NCBI GenBank assembly: GCA_000320605.2
Contig: KB445794.1
Location: 601,837 to 665,836, forward strand
DNA length: 64,000 bases
Direction: 5' to 3'
DNA from: Gelatoporia subvermispora B
Taxonomy: Eukaryota > Basidiomycota > Agaricomycetes > Polyporales > Gelatoporiaceae
Shown here: one piece after another, positions 60,751-64,000 of the stretch
Layout: each line of letters starts with the position of its first letter
Numbering within the stretch: the stretch's first letter is position 1
Program-made: the position numbers and the translations under genes
The notes under the pieces: model-generated
Seen by the model: the letters and a program-made list of their open reading frames with translations, nothing else
Database searches by the model: none
Told to the model about the DNA's origin: nothing

Positions 60751-63006
60751 TCAGTCGGGTGTCAAACTAAATTGAAGTTCCTCTGGAGGAGACTTTTCCC
60801 TGTCTGAATCGTCCAAAGCCGATCCGATCTCTTCAAGCCTACCGTCCTCAAGCTTACGCTTCTTGCGCACTGGCTCGAGCGCCTGCCTGTGTAATGACAA
60901 TGGTCTGGCGCTATTTTTGATGGGGCTCGACGGTGTCGAGGAGGAGAATTCGGTACCGAAGGGCATGCGGCTGATGTCCGGGCTTGAGACGGCAAGACTT
61001 TGCGTCAGGAAGCTACATACCAAATTGTCGATCATTGACCTCAGAGTGGAGTAATTGGACAAGACTACTTACCCATGCTCGTTGACGTACAGCTTCGGGC
61101 TCGGAGCACCTCCTTCCCCTGAGGTCTCAACGAGTAGCTCTTGTTCTTTCGCAAAAATGATTTCCGCCCTTTGGCGTACATCCTGCGGGACCTCGAGTGC
61201 AAATGGAGGCTCGACGTCGAGAGTCAGGGAGAATTCGTTGTCGTCTCCGAGACCCTGTATACGATTTTGTACAGCAGCGGACTGTCAGACGATCAGCCAA
61301 GCTTCGAGACCGATTTGTATATCTGCGACTCACCTGATATTGTGTGAAGAATTGCGACAACCCACCTGTCCTAAGACCCGCGGATGCGGCTGGAGGAGAG
61401 CTCAATGCATCTCGTAAAGCAGGCGCAGCTAAAGGAGAGCTCAATGCATCTCGTAAGGCAGGCGCAGCTAAAGGAGAGCTAAATGCATCTTGTAGAGGAG
61501 ACGCATCTCCCGCATCTCCCGATCTTAGATGATCCTCCTCGTCCGGTCGCAGTACAGTGGCTTTGCGGCCGTACGTACGCGCAGGACGAGGGGGCATGAT
61601 AACTTCTTCCTGATCTTCCTCTTCGTCCGGTCGCAGGACAGTAGCTTTGCGGCCGTACGTACGCGCAGGACGAGGGGGCAGGATAATTTCTTCCTCATCT
61701 TCCTCCTCGTCTGACTGTATAACAGCGATTTTGCGGCCGTACGTACGTGCAGGACGAGACGGCATGATAACTTCTTCCTCCTCATTCTCCTCGTACTCGT
61801 CGGGTTCACCCTCCCTCTCTTCATCATCCGCATTATCTGTACTTTCATACGAACTTTCCCCAGGAGCAGTATGGGCATCATCCGTGTTCTCTCCGCCAGA
61901 GGCAAAAAATTCTTCGCGCATGAAGTCAAATTCGCCCAAAGCTTGCTGTTCGTCTTGATCTGGTGCCCAGTCTTCGTCGCTCTCAGAATCTTCAGCAGGA
62001 TCAGCGGCAGCATTGCCGGTATCGCTACTTGCGGACATTCCCTTGGATATAAGAGCGAGCACAGCATCTTTGTGTCGATTTCCTGACGTGTCTGTGCTTC
62101 TCTGGATCCTTCCGCCCATTCTGCGCCATTCTTCTTCTTTTGCCTCAATCGCTTTTGAAGATTGGGCGTGGGCGCGTTGCATAAGGGTCTTGTTCAATTC
62201 CCCGTACGACGTAGCTATGATCTCCGGCTCCTTGCCTTTCACTGATGACCGGACAGTAGAAGCCGAAGTGCTCTGACGAGACCCTTTGTCACTTCCATGG
62301 GGCGCATTGCACCGAGCAGAGCAAGCTCACCGGCGTAGGCTTCTTCGTACGGCCTGCGAAGGCAAGCTGCTTGAGTTTGCCCTTAGAAGTGCTGTCGTGC
62401 TTCAAAGTCCGCCTGGTGCGCGCTTCCTCCTTTGCGACCGACTGCATGTCTGGCTGCACGATTACGAGGTCGTCCTCATCGTCCTCATCGTCAGCGAGGG
62501 CCTCGAATTTCAAGCGCTGCTGGAGCTGCTGTTCTAGTACACGTCGCTTTAGCTCGTGCAGTTGCTTCCGCTGTCCATCCCCGCCGCCTTTGTTCTGTAG
62601 TCGCGCCGTCGGACTGACGTCGGGACTGTCTGCATCATCGCTTGATCCACTTTTCTGCCCATCATCTCCGGCAGAGGGGGCCAAGAGACCGGTTGGGATG
62701 AATTCATCCCTTGAGCGTTCTGTGCTACGGAATTCGAGTGGCGACGAGGAGAAAGGCATGATTGGATCAGACATCTGGACTGCAGCTGTTTCGGCCTCCT
62801 TATTCATCACGCTTTTACTTGCAATCATCGTGTCAATTGATGACTACAAGGCGAGCGAGGGAACACACGAACTGCAGTGTCGCCCACAAGCTATCGACCG
62901 TCATATGTCCGCTTTGATCTCGAGGGACTGACACGGGGAGTTCCGCAGCTGAGCGTGACGCAGCCTTCTGTGCTTCTATCTGCTCTTTCTTGCTAGGTCG
63001 CTTCAT
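60751..63006 (-). CDS. replication checkpoint mediator, Mrc1/Claspin-like
   Basis: Mrc1/Claspin travels with the replication fork and passes the ATR/Mec1 signal to the effector kinase. The start exon MKRPSKKEQIEAQKAASRSAAELPV is spliced near 62,930. The body is acidic, with KKQLHELKRRVLEQQLQQRLKFEAL-like coil, EIIATSYGELNKTLMQRAHAQ, then DEEE-flanked RPARTYGRK repeats (three, 28-residue period) and ALRDALSSPLAAP repeats (three, 13-residue period). After GGLSQFFTQYQ an intron leads to EFSLTLDVEPPFALEVPQDVRQRAEIIFAKEQELLV, which matches the Mrc1/Claspin conserved region. The protein is near 690 aa, shorter than yeast Mrc1. SQ/TQ sites are present. The function is by similarity only. Confidence 0.72.
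61381..61500. repeat. 39-bp coding minisatellite, about three copies
   Basis: Copies of a GGAGAGCTCAATGCATCTCG-containing unit encode the ALRDALSSPLAAP repeats of the checkpoint gene. The third copy is diverged. The length is a multiple of three, so copy changes keep frame. Confidence 0.8.
61550..61780. repeat. 84-bp coding minisatellite, three copies
   Basis: GCGGCCGTACGTACG recurs at 61,565, 61,649 and 61,733, a period of exactly 84 bp. It encodes 28-residue RPARTYGRK-acidic units. Confidence 0.85.
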
Positions 63007-64000
63007 GGCAAATACTCTTTGTGTATGACGGATCCAGACGCGATCGAGAGGCCAGAGCTAGTCACACTCGACACGGAGTGCCGTTATAGTTGAATGCGGA
63101 TCCGTGGGATGAAAGGGCCTAAAGCTACACGTGCAGTGGGTTAATAGCCGTTGTTTTCCGAGATGCAAGACGTTTAGCCCAGGAATCAAACTGAAGCTCA
63201 GATGTAGACGAGGGCGCAGTCGGGACAAAGGCAAAGCAGTAGACGCTCGGCGGAGACGCGACGCGACGCGACTAAGACGCCCTCGTTCAAATGGCGCCGG
63301 CTCCCTTTACGTAATTGACGCGCTCCCCTCAAAGCGCAGCACTTGGTCTTCAGCACGACGCACCTGCCGGTGCTGTACGCCCCCTCGTTATCTCAGATAC
63401 AAGGACATGGAACTTGATAACTCAGGAGTAATCACGTATGCGCTGCCCTACTCAAAGGGTCAACATCAGCCCAGCATTGATATGCTTCGAATTGACACGC
63501 AGAAAGAAATGCTTTGCTGGAACATCCCGTCGCTCGAATTGACAAGGTTAGAATCTGATACAGGAATTGACACCAGTTTAGCATAACCCGGAGACAGTGA
63601 AAGTATGTCTTCTCTCGTCTGCATGACCTATGCCACGGCTCACCCTGCCCGGAAGTTGAGGAGAATTAAGCAGAGTGGCTTGTGGTTCACCAGCACAACA
63701 CATCTTTTCCCGTAGAACAACCAGCTGTATCGGCCCGACGTTTTGAGATGCTGTTGTCAATCCACTCTCATTCCTCGGTGCCTGCAACCTTTTGCCATGC
63801 TATCCTATCACCTACAGCCCTACGGCTTTCGATCGTAAATGCGGAGTTGGTCGTATATATACCTGCAGCTCTCGAAGGAGCGGGTCGTCATCGACACGTT
63901 GATGCTATTTTTGGTGTCTTGTTGTGTAAAAGTCTTCAATTCTGATAGAACGCATACTTCTGCCAGAGAAGCATATTTATCTCCTCGCTGATATGACTAT
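63007..64000. other. intergenic up to window end
   Basis: No gene is recognised. The longest frames (63,131-63,586 and 63,682-63,945, plus) carry no domain. The region upstream of the checkpoint gene presumably holds its promoter. Confidence 0.45.
63256..63270. promoter_or_regulatory. ACGCG cluster (possible MluI cell-cycle boxes)
   Basis: Three contiguous ACGCG words lie about 250 bp upstream of the checkpoint gene start. ACGCG is the core of the MCB site bound by MBF, which drives G1/S genes, including MRC1-type genes in yeast. Function here is inferred. Confidence 0.4.

Overview
This window is nuclear DNA of a filamentous basidiomycete, most likely an Agaricomycete. The genes are dense and split by many 45-60 bp GT-AG introns. 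The products are fungal (Vma12, Mrc1-like, Leo1, Coq3, Ccz1, half-tRNA-primed Copia), and two tandem genes belong to a family I associate with mushroom-forming fungi. There is no bacterial operon, CRISPR array or rRNA gene. The species cannot be named from the sequence. Layout: bases 1 to about 9,700 are AT-rich, CpG-poor repeat debris without a recognisable intact gene. Bases 8,339-15,974 are nested mobile DNA: an inverted-repeat element carrying a small MITE-like insert, then a Copia-type LTR element of about 1.6 kb holding only a gag remnant, split by a 4.7 kb hAT transposon with perfect TIR ends and an 8-bp target duplication. Bases 16,133-30,553 are housekeeping genes: CCZ1, a UBP12-type deubiquitinase, condensin subunit H, an EF-hand-like acidic protein and a hexose transporter. 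A 3 kb GC-rich gene desert follows, then dihydroxyacetone kinase and a sparse stretch. Bases 38,824-42,828 hold two tandem paralogs of an uncharacterised family. Bases 43,961-63,006 hold LEO1, an ataxin-10 homolog, VMA12, a decayed and an intact SnoaL/NTF2-like gene around a CCZ1 fragment, N-myristoyltransferase, a coiled-coil membrane protein, COQ3, ribosomal protein eL43, a five-finger CCCH protein and an Mrc1/Claspin-like checkpoint mediator. The most interesting structure links the two ends of the window. Bases 49,748-51,073 hold a SnoaL-like gene facing a CCZ1 3' fragment. The same convergent pair, reversed, sits at 9,549-16,723, where the Copia element separates the partners. The 49.7-51.1 kb copy therefore preserves a paralogous empty site for the Copia insertion. 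Every difference I could align between the two LTRs is a C/G to T/A transition on the 9.7 kb side, which points to CpG-biased, RIP-like or methylation-linked decay. The genes do not form one pathway. They are ordinary euchromatic neighbours covering vacuolar traffic (Ccz1, Vma12), chromatin and replication (condensin, Leo1, Mrc1), lipid and quinone chemistry (NMT, Coq3) and carbon uptake (hexose transporter, DAK).
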